From positions 1,922,001-1,986,000 of the forward strand of contig NZ_JALJZT010000002.1 in the NCBI RefSeq assembly GCF_024171405.1: a stretch of DNA of 64,000 nt. Direction: 5' to 3'. The notes below the pieces were generated by a model. The model had not been told where the DNA came from, did no database searches, and saw only the letters and a program-made list of their open reading frames with translations. Every line of letters starts with the position of its first letter. Position 1 is the stretch's first letter. Below, piece after piece: positions 42,226 through 51,845 of the stretch. The DNA is from Qipengyuania citrea. Lineage in GTDB: Bacteria; Pseudomonadota; Alphaproteobacteria; Sphingomonadales; Sphingomonadaceae. A program made the position numbers and the translations under genes.

Positions 42226-42241
42226 TGTTTCACGTGAAACA
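42226..42241. other. parS site 3 between mnmG and mnmE
   Basis: TGTTTCACGTGAAACA is a perfect 16-base palindrome and an exact parS match. It occupies the mnmE-mnmG gap, ending one base before the mnmE stop codon region. Confidence 0.92.
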
Positions 42242-43513
42242 CTACTTGCCGATGCAAAAGCGGCCGAACAGCGCGTCGAGCATCTCTTCGGTCGAATCGC
42301 GACCCACCAACCGATCGAGCGCGCGTCTTGCGCTGCGCAGGTTCTCTGCCGCCACGAGTAGGTCACCCGCGACCTCCACTGCTTCCAGATGTTCGGCTGC
42401 GGCGAGGGCCCATTGCTTCTGCCGACGATTGAACCCGACCTGGTCGACGGGCGGAAGCGCCTCCTTGCCCAAGGCCACCAGAAGGTCCAGCAACTCGCCA
42501 ATTCCGGCACCGGTTACGGCCGATACTTTCAGACCCTCCGCGCCGGGGCAGCTCTCAAGGTCGCTTTTCGAATTGATCTGGATCGACCCGGCGGGCGCCT
42601 GCCCGGGCTCGCCTAGCCACAGGACGATCTGTCCCTCGCCTACAGCACGGCGTGCGCGGGCGATGCCGATCTCCTCAATCATACCCGCCCCTTCCTCGCG
42701 CATACCCGCCGTATCCACGAGGACGAATGGCACCCCGCCGATCGCAATTGGCCGTTCCAGCACATCGCGTGTTGTCCCCGCCTCTGCAGTTACGATAGCA
42801 GCTTCGTCAGCAAGCAACGCATTGAAAAGTGATGATTTACCCGCATTCGGTGGTCCGGCGAGGACGACTCGAATGCCGTCGCGCAGGCGTTCAGCCGCGG
42901 GCTGCCCGGCGATCCGCCTCATCTCTACTGCGAGATCGCCAATTTCGCCTTCAAAAGATGCCGGCAAACCCGCCACATCATCCTCGTCGGCGAAATCGAT
43001 CACCGCTTCCACCGAGGCGGCGAGACCAAGTATCTGCTCGCGCCAGCTCTCGATCTGCCGGGATAGCGCGCCGCCCGCCGAAAGCAGCGCCCCCTTGCGC
43101 TGCAAGTCGGTTTCAGCTGCAAGCAAATCCGCAAGCCCCTCGGCCTCGGCGAGATCGATCCGGCCGTTGCTGAAAGCCCGGCGGGTAAATTCGCCCGGCT
43201 CCGCTTCGCGCAGGCCTTCCATGCGCCCGAGAGCAGCCGCGATCGCGGCTACGACCGCGCGGCCGCCATGGCAGTGAATTTCGGCCAGATCCTCGCCCGT
43301 GGCGGTAGCAGGTCCGGGAAACCACAGTACCAGGGCGACATCGAGCGGCTCGCCCGCACAATTGCGCAAGGTCCGCACGCGCGGCGAGCGCGCCGGGGGG
43401 AGATCGCCCGCCAGCGCGGCCAGCGCATCGCCCGCCTTCGGTCCGCTTATCCGGATGACACCGATCGCCGCCGGCGGTGCCCCGCTCGACAGGGCGAAAA
43501 TCGTATCTTCCAT
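42242..43513 (-). CDS. mnmE: tRNA modification GTPase MnmE
   Basis: The 423-residue protein has the folate-binding N-terminal domain (about 1-115), helical domain, an inserted G domain with GPPNAGKSSLFNALL (about residue 222) and DTAGMREEG, and the C-terminal FCIGK ending that carries the catalytic cysteine. It works with MnmG on wobble uridines. It is somewhat shorter than E. coli MnmE, mostly in loops. Confidence 0.96.
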   Translation of the reverse strand: MEDTIFALSSGAPPAAIGVIRISGPKAGDALAALAGDLPPARSPRVRTLRNCAGEPLDVALVLWFPGPATATGEDLAEIHCHGGRAVVAAIAAALGRMEGLREAEPGEFTRRAFSNGRIDLAEAEGLADLLAAETDLQRKGALLSAGGALSRQIESWREQILGLAASVEAVIDFADEDDVAGLPASFEGEIGDLAVEMRRIAGQPAAERLRDGIRVVLAGPPNAGKSSLFNALLADEAAIVTAEAGTTRDVLERPIAIGGVPFVLVDTAGMREEGAGMIEEIGIARARRAVGEGQIVLWLGEPGQAPAGSIQINSKSDLESCPGAEGLKVSAVTGAGIGELLDLLVALGKEALPPVDQVGFNRRQKQWALAAAEHLEAVEVAGDLLVAAENLRSARRALDRLVGRDSTEEMLDALFGRFCIGK

Positions 43514-43528
43514 CGCGCGCAGGCGCTC

Positions 43529-43792
43529 CTAGTCGTCGGCGGGAGTCTTGTCCTGCGAAGACGAGCGCGAGGCATTGGTGCCTTCCATGAAACTCTGGAA
43601 CAGCTTGAACCCAGCCTGCCCCATCGGCGCAAGCTGCTTGGCGTATTCCTGCAGCTGCTCGTTGTTGTTCACGCCCTTCATCGCCTTGGACATCATGTCG
43701 ACATAGACCGCATTCGCCTTGCCGACATCGGGAAGGCCCATGAAGGTCCGCGCCTCATCGGGCGTGCAATCGATTTCGATATGGACCTTCAT
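43529..43792 (-). CDS. Small conserved protein (DUF6489-like), unknown function
   Basis: The 87-residue protein opens MKVHIEIDCTPDEARTFMGLPDV and has a helical middle and a serine-rich charged end (ASRSSSQDKTPADD). It resembles a small Sphingomonad family that I recall as DUF6489; no function is known. It lies 15 bases upstream of mnmE on the same strand, so the two are probably cotranscribed. Confidence 0.72.
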   Translation of the reverse strand: MKVHIEIDCTPDEARTFMGLPDVGKANAVYVDMMSKAMKGVNNNEQLQEYAKQLAPMGQAGFKLFQSFMEGTNASRSSSQDKTPADD

Positions 43793-43888
43793 CGCGCTTC
43801 CTCCGTTATGGCTTGCAAGACCCTATCTGGGTCCGCATCACGCGTCATGCAAGCATAAGACACCAATCGAAGCGAGGGAGCCCCGTCC

Positions 43889-44587
43889 ATGAGCGAAACC
43901 GTCACCATCTCCACCCTGTCCGGCAACGAGACGTTCGCCGCCTACGTCGCGCGTCCGGCGAAGACGCCCAAGGCCGCCATTCTCGTGATTCAGGAGATCT
44001 TCGGCGTGAATGCGGGCATCCGTCGCAAATGCGACAAGCTGGCCGAGGAAGGCTATCTCGCGGTCGCGCCCGACCTGTTCTGGCGGCTCGAGCCCGGGGT
44101 CGAACTCGACCCCGATGTCGAACCCGAATTCCAGCGCGCGCTCGACCTCATGGGCAAGTTCAACCAGGATCAGGGCATCCGCGATATCGAGGCCACGATC
44201 CACCATATCCGCCGCGAGGAGGGTGTGCCCAAGGTCGGCTGTGTCGGATACTGCCTCGGCGGCCGCCTCGCCTATATGACCGCCGCGCGCACCGATGTGG
44301 ACGCCAGCGTAGGCTATTACGGCGTGGGAATCGACGGCCTGCTCGACGAGAAGCACGCCATCGCACATCCGCTGATGCTGCATATCCCGACCGAAGACGG
44401 TTTCGTCGGCAAGGATACGCAAAAGGCCATGCATGCCGGGCTGGACGACCATCCAAAGGTCACGCTCCACGATTACGAGGGGCTCGATCACGGCTTCGCC
44501 ACCGAATTCGGCAAGCGGCGGTCGGACGAGGCCGCACAATTGGCCGATAGCCGCAGTGCGGAGTTCTTCGCCAAGCACCTCGGCTGA
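43889..44587 (+). CDS. Dienelactone hydrolase family protein
   Basis: The 232-residue alpha/beta hydrolase has the nucleophile motif GYCLGGRLAYM (Cys at about residue 118), an Asp in the HIPTEDGFV region and His in LDHGF near residue 199, the DLH triad. Classical DLH opens dienelactones in chlorocatechol breakdown; many homologues have other ester substrates. GCGAGGGAG precedes the ATG. It overlaps the glutamate-synthase-like gene by one base, opening a three-gene operon. Confidence 0.88.
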   Translation: MSETVTISTLSGNETFAAYVARPAKTPKAAILVIQEIFGVNAGIRRKCDKLAEEGYLAVAPDLFWRLEPGVELDPDVEPEFQRALDLMGKFNQDQGIRDIEATIHHIRREEGVPKVGCVGYCLGGRLAYMTAARTDVDASVGYYGVGIDGLLDEKHAIAHPLMLHIPTEDGFVGKDTQKAMHAGLDDHPKVTLHDYEGLDHGFATEFGKRRSDEAAQLADSRSAEFFAKHLG

Positions 44588-46203
44588 TGCAGAACAAGGC
44601 GCATATCCGCAGTTCCTCCGAACTGTTCATGCGGTTCGGGCCCACGCTGGTGGTGGCGCTGCTGACCGCGCTGTTTATTACGGTCGACTGGCTGCGCTGG
44701 GGGCTGGTTTTCACCGTGCCGCTGCTGCTGCTGGCGGTCTATGATTTCTTCCAGCGGCGGCATACGCTGTGGCGCAATTATCCGCTGCTCGCGCATGTCC
44801 GCTGGATCATGGAGGATTTGCGCCCCTATGCGCGTGCCTATCTGGTCGAGGGCGATCTGGAAGGGCGCCCCTTCAACCACCAGCAGCGCGCGCTGGTCTA
44901 TGCCAGGGCCAAGGGCCAGCTCGACTCGCATCCATTCGGGACCGAGCTGGACGTCTATTCGGACGAATATGAGTGGCTGGCCCATTCGATGGCGCCCAAT
45001 GCCCAGGCACCCTCCGAATGGCGCGTGGATGTCGGCAGCAGGCAATGCACCCGGCCCTATTCCGCATCCCTGCTCAATATCTCGGCGATGAGCTTCGGCT
45101 CTCTGTCGGCCAATGCGATCATGGCGCTCAACAAGGGAGCGGCCGCAGGGAATTTCTACCACGATACCGGCGAAGGCGGCATCTCGCGCTATCACCGCTC
45201 GCATGGCGGCGACCTCGTCTGGGAAATCGGCAGCGGTTATTTTGGCTGCCGGACCGAGGATGGCGCGTTCGATCCCGAGCGCTTTGCCCAAAGCGCCCGC
45301 GGCGAACAGGTCAAGATGGTCGAGATCAAGCTCAGCCAGGGCGCCAAGCCCGGCCATGGCGGGGTCCTGCCCGGCAGCAAGGTGACCGAAGAGATCGCCG
45401 CAGCGCGCGGGGTTCCGGTGGGGAGCGATTGCATCTCGCCCCCCGCGCATTCCACCTTCTCGACCCCGATCCAGATGCTCGAATGGGCCGCACAGCTGCG
45501 TGAACTGTCGGGCGGCAAGCCGGTGGGGATCAAATTATGCGTCGGCAAGCCGCATGAGGTCTTCGCGCTGATGAAGGCCATGCGCGAGACGGGGATCACG
45601 CTTGATTACATCGTCGTCGACGGTGCCGAAGGGGGCACTGGCGCCGCTCCGGTGGAATTCTCCAACCGCGTCGGAATGCCGCTGCGCGAGGGGCTTATCC
45701 TCATGCGCAATGCGCTGGTCGGCAGCGGTCTGAAGCCCGAGGTCAAATTGGTTGCTGCGGGCATGGTGCATTCGGGTGCGGGAATGGCAATGAATTTCGG
45801 ACTGGGCGCCGACTGGTGCAACGCCGGGCGCGCCTTCATGTTCGCGCTGGGCTGCGTCCAGTCGATGAAATGCCATAACGACATGTGTCCGACCGGCGTG
45901 GCGACGCAGGACGCGACGCGGCAACGGGGCCTGGTACCGATGGAAAAGGCCGAACGTGTCGCGCGTTTCCAGCGTCATACGCTGCATTCCTTCCGGGAAA
46001 TGATCGTTGCGATGGGGCTCGACAATCCGTGGCAGATCACGCCGGCGCATATTTCCGAACGCCAGAACAGTGCCCAATCGGACAGCCTCGACCACATCCA
46101 TCGCTTCCTCGAGCCCGGCCGGTTGCTCGACTCCCCCGAAAGCACGCCCTATGCCACCGCCTGGGCCGCCGCACGGGCGGATACATTTGCGGAGGCAATA
46201 TGA
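44587..46203 (+). CDS. FMN-binding glutamate synthase family protein, membrane-anchored
   Basis: The 538-residue protein has two N-terminal hydrophobic segments (about residues 15-55) and a glutamate-synthase central/FMN barrel (about 100-500) with LNISAMSFGSLSANAI, VDGAEGGTGAAPVEF and the 3Fe-4S cysteine pattern C-x5-C-x4-C (GCVQSMKCHNDMC). The glutaminase and ammonia-channel domains of true GltB are absent, so it is an FMN/Fe-S oxidoreductase of unknown substrate. It is coupled to the DLH before it and the NTF2-like gene after it. Confidence 0.85.
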   Translation: MQNKAHIRSSSELFMRFGPTLVVALLTALFITVDWLRWGLVFTVPLLLLAVYDFFQRRHTLWRNYPLLAHVRWIMEDLRPYARAYLVEGDLEGRPFNHQQRALVYARAKGQLDSHPFGTELDVYSDEYEWLAHSMAPNAQAPSEWRVDVGSRQCTRPYSASLLNISAMSFGSLSANAIMALNKGAAAGNFYHDTGEGGISRYHRSHGGDLVWEIGSGYFGCRTEDGAFDPERFAQSARGEQVKMVEIKLSQGAKPGHGGVLPGSKVTEEIAAARGVPVGSDCISPPAHSTFSTPIQMLEWAAQLRELSGGKPVGIKLCVGKPHEVFALMKAMRETGITLDYIVVDGAEGGTGAAPVEFSNRVGMPLREGLILMRNALVGSGLKPEVKLVAAGMVHSGAGMAMNFGLGADWCNAGRAFMFALGCVQSMKCHNDMCPTGVATQDATRQRGLVPMEKAERVARFQRHTLHSFREMIVAMGLDNPWQITPAHISERQNSAQSDSLDHIHRFLEPGRLLDSPESTPYATAWAAARADTFAEAI

Positions 46204-46601
46204 CGGCGGAACAGGGCTTGAAGCGCTGGCACGAGGTGGTCGAAAACGGCAATTCGCCCGAAGCGCTGGCGGCGATCATCTACGAGGACGCGGTATTTCA
46301 TTCGCCGGTCGTCCACACGCCGCAGCGCGGCCGCCCGATCGTGGTGGCCTATCTGTCCGCTGCAGGGCAGACGCTCGGCAACGACAGCTTCGAATATGTC
46401 CGCGAACTGGTCGATGGCGAGAATGCGATGATCGAGTTCAGGACCGAGATGGACGGTATCGAAGTCAATGGCATCGACCTCATCCGCTTCGATGAAGACG
46501 GGATGATCGTCGACTTCAAGGTCATGGTGCGGCCACTAAAGGCCGTGAACAAGGTCTGGGAGCAGATGGGCGCCATGCTGGAGCGCATGAAGGCGTCATA
46601 G
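46200..46601 (+). CDS. NTF2-like (SnoaL-type) protein
   Basis: The 133-residue alpha+beta cone protein (HSPVVHTPQRGRPIVVAYL, then DLIRFDEDGMIVDFKVMVRPL) resembles SnoaL/ketosteroid-isomerase-like folds, which may be enzymes or binding proteins. ATG at 46200 overlaps the preceding stop by four bases. Its end overlaps the convergent ATPase gene by six bases. Confidence 0.85.
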   Translation: MTAEQGLKRWHEVVENGNSPEALAAIIYEDAVFHSPVVHTPQRGRPIVVAYLSAAGQTLGNDSFEYVRELVDGENAMIEFRTEMDGIEVNGIDLIRFDEDGMIVDFKVMVRPLKAVNKVWEQMGAMLERMKAS

Positions 46602-47117
46602 GCGCGCAAGAATGAAAGACGCGCGCTCCTCGGCGGGGACCAAGGGCAGGTCGATCAACGCATAGCCATGGTCGCGCCAGGCCCCGCACACGGCCCGGTC
46701 GCTGGCAATGGCTTCCTGCCAATCCTGGATTCGCTCGTCGTCGGGCGTGTAGATCGCGCGCCACGGCGGCGCGCGAAAGATCGGCCCGTCGAAACGATAT
46801 TCCTCGCAGGCCCGCGCAATCGCGTCGGAGACGGGGAGTCCCTCGACCCGCAGGAAACCGGCAATATCGGGGAAGCCGCGGTCGAACACGACCGGTCCGT
46901 CGACCCGCGTCTCGTCCCACGCCGCCAGTTGCGCCGAGAGCATTGCATCGGCGAAGGCGAGCGGATCCTCTTCGCGCAGCGCCATGCCGCCTGCAGATCT
47001 GAGGATCGTCCGCGCGACTTCCTCGACCGTAGTCACGCCGCGGCGCGAAAGCTCGGCCAGCAGCGTCGACTTGCCCGCCCCGGGAGCCCCTGTAATGGCG
47101 GCTCTCTGGACGGGCAT
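46596..47117 (-). CDS. Small AAA-type predicted ATPase
   Basis: The 173-residue protein has a Walker A (ITGAPGAGKSTLL, residues 8-20), a likely Walker B (VVFDRGFPDI) and the compact layout of AAA_28/kinase-like P-loop proteins. It may phosphorylate or sense a nucleotide or cofactor; the target is unknown. It lies upstream of nothing on its strand except rho, whose coding end is 13 bases away but upstream in transcription order, so it may be read from the rho transcript. Confidence 0.78.
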   Translation of the reverse strand: MPVQRAAITGAPGAGKSTLLAELSRRGVTTVEEVARTILRSAGGMALREEDPLAFADAMLSAQLAAWDETRVDGPVVFDRGFPDIAGFLRVEGLPVSDAIARACEEYRFDGPIFRAPPWRAIYTPDDERIQDWQEAIASDRAVCGAWRDHGYALIDLPLVPAEERASFILARL

Positions 47118-47130
47118 CGCGTGCGAACCC

Positions 47131-48396
<1,266 letters not shown>

Positions 48397-48482
48397 AACT
48401 TTTACTCGGTAATCGGTTGGATGGCCGGCAGGTCGGTGGGTCCTTCGACGGGCGCAGGACTGGGCTTGGGGAAAGCAGACCC

Positions 48483-48504
48483 GGTCCCGTCTGTGCGCGG
48501 GACC
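48483..48504 (-). promoter_or_regulatory. Hairpin in the rho leader
   Basis: GGTCCCG and CGGGACC form a perfect 7-bp stem with an 8-base loop, about 87 bases before the rho start. The minus-strand RNA after it is C-rich (for example CTTTCCCCAAGCCC), as expected of a Rho-loading region. E. coli rho is autoregulated by attenuation in its leader; this may be comparable. Confidence 0.45.
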
Positions 48505-48577
48505 TGTAGCCGGTAGGTGGGATGCAATTACGGCGGCGCTGCGGGGCCGTCAATCGGCAATGCGACGGGCCGATCGC

Positions 48578-49021
48578 TCAGAAGGGTTTGACGATCACCA
48601 GCACGACGATGATCGCCAGCGCGATCCCGGGAAATTCGCCCCAGATGCGCAGCTGCTTCTCGGTCATCGGACGTTCGCCCGCGACCATCTTTTTCGACCG
48701 CGCAACCATGATCCCGTGAAACGCGGTCAGCAGCAGGACGAACAGCAGCTTGGCATGGAACCAGCCCTGGTCCCATGCGCCGATGGTCATCGCCAGCAAC
48801 AGCCCGAGCACCCACACGACGATCAGGCTGGGGGTCAGGATGACCTTGCGCAGCAGGCCCATCCGCTTGCCCCACAGACCCGCTTCCGCGGAACCTTCGG
48901 TCGCCGGGTGCAGGTAGATCATCTGCCGCGGCAGCATGAACAGCCCCGCCATCCAGAACACCATGAAAATGATGTGCCCGGCCTTGAGCCACAGATAGGT
49001 CATCGCCAATACGTCCTGCAT
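48578..49021 (-). CDS. hemJ: Protoporphyrinogen IX oxidase HemJ
   Basis: The 147-residue membrane protein has four or five transmembrane helices and the HemJ features KAGHIIFMVFWMAGLFMLPR with its conserved His near residue 15. HemJ oxidises protoporphyrinogen IX in bacteria lacking HemG/HemY and is typically next to hemE and rho in alphaproteobacteria, as here. ATG at 49021 is used; ATG at 49003 (MTYLWLK) has an AGGA ten bases upstream and is possible. Confidence 0.9.
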   Translation of the reverse strand: MQDVLAMTYLWLKAGHIIFMVFWMAGLFMLPRQMIYLHPATEGSAEAGLWGKRMGLLRKVILTPSLIVVWVLGLLLAMTIGAWDQGWFHAKLLFVLLLTAFHGIMVARSKKMVAGERPMTEKQLRIWGEFPGIALAIIVVLVIVKPF

Positions 49022-49054
49022 CGCCGGGTTATGTAGGCTGCGCGCACGCCTGCG

Positions 49055-50080
49055 TCACCCCTTGAAACCGCGCACGGTCGCGAGCAGCCGCTCGACATGC
49101 GCGATTGGCGTCCGGCGGTCGATCCCGTGACCGAGATTGAAGACATGCGGGCGGTCGGCGAAACACTCGAGGATGAAACGTACGCGCCGTTCCAGCCGAT
49201 CGCTTCCCGCAAGCAGCAGCAGGGGATCGAAATTCCCCTGGACCGGCATGTCGCGGGGCAGTTCGCGGGCCGCCCATGCGGGATCGACCGTCTCGTCCAC
49301 ACCGACAGCCTGCACACCCGTCTCGCGGGCATAGGCGGGCAGTTTCTCCCCTGCACCCTTGGGAAATCCGATGATCGGGGTCGCGGGGTGGCGTTCGCGC
49401 AGGGCCGCGACGATCCGCGCATTGGGGGCGATCACCAGACGCTCGAATTCATCGGGGGCCAGGCTTCCTGCCCAGCTGTCGAACAACTGGACCGCTTCCG
49501 CACCCGCCTCGATCTGGCCGGAGAGATAGCTGATCGTCTCGATGGTGATGGCTTCGAGAATGGCGTCGAGCTTGGCCGGATCGCGATAAGCCATCGCGCG
49601 CGCCTCGTGCTGGTCGCGGCTGCCTTCGCCCGCCACCATGTAGGTCGCCACCGTCCACGGGCTTCCCGCAAAGCCAAGCATGGTCACCTCATCGGACAAC
49701 CGCTCGCGGCATAGCCGCACGGTCTGGTAGATCGGCTCGTAGCGACTTTTGTCAGGCGTCAGCCCCGCCAGAGCGGCATCGACCAGCGGCGGTGACAGCT
49801 TCGGCCCCTCGCCTGCGAGAAACTCGAGATGCTGCCCCAGCGCATGCGGGACGATCAGGATATCGGAAAACAGGATCGCCCCGTCGAAACCGAAGCGGTC
49901 GATCGGCTGCAAGGTGATCTCGCAAGCCGCTTCGCTGTCATAGGCCAGCGCGAGGAATCCGCCCTTTTCGGCGCGTAACGCCCGGTATTCGGGCAGATAG
50001 CGACCCGCCTGCCGCATGAGCCAGAGGGGCACGCGATCGGCACGTTTGCCGTTCAGCGTATCGAGCAGGAGACCGGGCAT
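49055..50080 (-). CDS. hemE: Uroporphyrinogen decarboxylase
   Basis: The 341-residue enzyme converts uroporphyrinogen III to coproporphyrinogen III. The substrate signature MRQAGRYLPEYR is near residue 25, and FSDILIVPHALGQ and FDSWAGSL are intact. ATG at 50080 gives the family start; an upstream TTG is unlikely. hemE bordering the replication origin is characteristic of Caulobacter and Rickettsia. Confidence 0.95.
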   Translation of the reverse strand: MPGLLLDTLNGKRADRVPLWLMRQAGRYLPEYRALRAEKGGFLALAYDSEAACEITLQPIDRFGFDGAILFSDILIVPHALGQHLEFLAGEGPKLSPPLVDAALAGLTPDKSRYEPIYQTVRLCRERLSDEVTMLGFAGSPWTVATYMVAGEGSRDQHEARAMAYRDPAKLDAILEAITIETISYLSGQIEAGAEAVQLFDSWAGSLAPDEFERLVIAPNARIVAALRERHPATPIIGFPKGAGEKLPAYARETGVQAVGVDETVDPAWAARELPRDMPVQGNFDPLLLLAGSDRLERRVRFILECFADRPHVFNLGHGIDRRTPIAHVERLLATVRGFKG

Positions 50081-50358
50081 CTCTGAGTCCAATCTAATAA
50101 ATAATAGTATTTATAAAGAGGTTGTAGGTGTCTGTTGGCCCTGTGGATTTCAGGGATAAGTGGCCCCTGCCCGATTTCTCCCCCTCTGCAAAGGGTCGAG
50201 GCCGGTTGCCGACTCGCCGCCGGCTGTGAGTCGAGTCAAACTTATCCCTGCTATGCCCACCCCTGCGCAAAACTCGGATTTGGTGTGCGGGAATCGGCCC
50301 GTGAAGGACTCGTTCCGGGGAGGGTTTTTGCTCCCGAACTTGTCGCCAGCTTTCTCCC
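50081..50358. other. Candidate chromosomal replication origin oriC
   Basis: The 278-base gap lies between divergent hemE (minus) and the PPDK regulator (plus), the Caulobacter/Rickettsia oriC position. From 50091 to 50117, 25 of 27 bases are A or T, a likely unwinding element. DnaA-box-like 9-mers TTATCCCTG occur in opposite orientations at 50151-50159 (minus) and 50242-50250 (plus), with a weaker TGTGGATTT beside the first and TTCTCCACA at 50375-50383. Six GANTC sites, targets of the CcrM methylase, occur at 50085, 50211, 50228, 50233, 50291 and 50307. A hairpin spans 50312-50339. Confidence 0.8.
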
Positions 50359-51243
50359 GTGGTTTATGCCCCCGTTCTCCACAGGCCGCAGGACCTCGCC
50401 ATCGCCAACCGCGTCCATCTCCATCTGTTGTCCGATTCCACCGGCGAAACGCTCGAAATGCTCGCCAAGGCGGCGCTTGCGCAATTCGAGGATGCCGATG
50501 TCATACGGCATTTCTGGCCGATGGTCCGCAGCCGCCAGCATCTCGAGCGGATCCTGCCCGAACTCAAGGACAATCCGGGCCTCGTCCTGTTCACGCTGGT
50601 CAATCCGGATACGCGCAACCGGCTGGAGGAAGCCTGCACCCAGCTGGGCTTGCCAGCGGTACCCATTCTCGACCGGGTGACCGAAGCGCTCGAAAAAGCG
50701 CTGGGCCAGGAAGCGCATGGCCGGCCGGGGCGCCAGCACGCAATGGACCAGGCCTATTTCAACCGGGTCGAGGCGATTCAGTTCACCATCGCGCATGACG
50801 ACGGGATCGGCTGGGAAGAATGGGAAGAGGCCGATATCCTGCTGGCGGGCGTGTCGCGCAGTTCGAAAACCCCGACGAGCATCTATCTTGCCAATCGCGG
50901 TTACAAGGTCGCCAATATCCCGCTGGTGGTCGAAAGCCCGCCGCCGCCCAAGCTGTTCGAACTCAAGCATCCGATGATCGTGGGGCTAACCACCGCGCCC
51001 GAACGGCTGGTGCAGATCCGCCGCAACCGCCTGCTTACGCTCAATGAGGAACGCGAGACCGACTATGTCGATGGCGAGCGGGTCAAGGGCGAGGTCAAGT
51101 TCGCCCGGCGGATGTTCGCCGACAATGGCTGGGCGGTGATCGACGTGACGCGCCGCTCGATCGAGGAAACCGCCGCGGCGGTGATCCGCTTGTATAACGA
51201 GCGTTCGGCAAGTGGCAGCTCGCAGGGATCCAAACCGATATGA
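50359..51243 (+). CDS. Pyruvate phosphate dikinase regulatory protein (kinase/pyrophosphorylase)
   Basis: The 294-residue DUF299 protein has [16 protein letters not shown] near the N-terminus and the P-loop-like [18 protein letters not shown] (about residue 170). Family members reversibly phosphorylate and inactivate pyruvate phosphate dikinase or PEP synthase. The GTG at 50359 lacks a ribosome site, so the true start may be a little downstream. It is the first gene right of the origin, matching the Caulobacter order. Confidence 0.9.
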   Translation: MVYAPVLHRPQDLAIANRVHLHLLSDSTGETLEMLAKAALAQFEDADVIRHFWPMVRSRQHLERILPELKDNPGLVLFTLVNPDTRNRLEEACTQLGLPAVPILDRVTEALEKALGQEAHGRPGRQHAMDQAYFNRVEAIQFTIAHDDGIGWEEWEEADILLAGVSRSSKTPTSIYLANRGYKVANIPLVVESPPPPKLFELKHPMIVGLTTAPERLVQIRRNRLLTLNEERETDYVDGERVKGEVKFARRMFADNGWAVIDVTRRSIEETAAAVIRLYNERSASGSSQGSKPI

Positions 51244-51845
51244 GTGACCTTGGTGGTAGCGGGATCGTGCTCGCCTCGAACAGCGCGTCGCGCAAGGCGA
51301 TGCTGGAGGCGGCGGGGATTGCCTTCGAAGCCGAAGGTGCCGCAGTCGACGAACGCGCGCTCGAAGCCGAGATGGAGGGCGCCGAGCCTGCCGAGATCGC
51401 GCAGGCGCTGGCCGCGGCCAAGGCGGCAGCCCTATCCGCCGCGCGGCCCGATGCGCTGGTGCTGGGTTCGGATTCGCTGGTCGAGGTCGACGGCAGGCGC
51501 TTCGACAAGCCGGCCAACCGCGACAATGCGGCCGAACATTTGCGGTTCTTCTCGGGCAAGGCAATGACCCTGCATAGCGCAGCGGCGCTTGCGCGCGGGG
51601 GCCAGATCGTCTGGGTCGGCTCCGATTTTGCGCGGCTGCGCGTACGCGACCTCAGCGAGGACTTTATCGCCGCCTATCTCGATGCCGAATGGCCCGCCGT
51701 ATCCTATTGCGTCGGCGTGTTCCGGATCGAGGGGCCCGGCGTGCAACTGTTCGAGAGTATTGCGGGCGACCAGTTCACCGTGCTCGGCATGCCCCTGCTC
51801 CAAGTCCTCGATGCACTGCGCGGCGAAGGGGCGCTCGCTTCGTGA
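51240..51845 (+). CDS. maf: Maf family nucleotide pyrophosphatase
   Basis: The 201-residue protein has [17 protein letters not shown] (variant of the ASxSPRR motif), the SDSLVEVDG segment and [12 protein letters not shown]. Maf proteins hydrolyse modified or canonical nucleoside triphosphates (house-cleaning) and affect septation. ATG overlaps the previous stop by four bases. Confidence 0.92.
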   Translation: MSDLGGSGIVLASNSASRKAMLEAAGIAFEAEGAAVDERALEAEMEGAEPAEIAQALAAAKAAALSAARPDALVLGSDSLVEVDGRRFDKPANRDNAAEHLRFFSGKAMTLHSAAALARGGQIVWVGSDFARLRVRDLSEDFIAAYLDAEWPAVSYCVGVFRIEGPGVQLFESIAGDQFTVLGMPLLQVLDALRGEGALAS

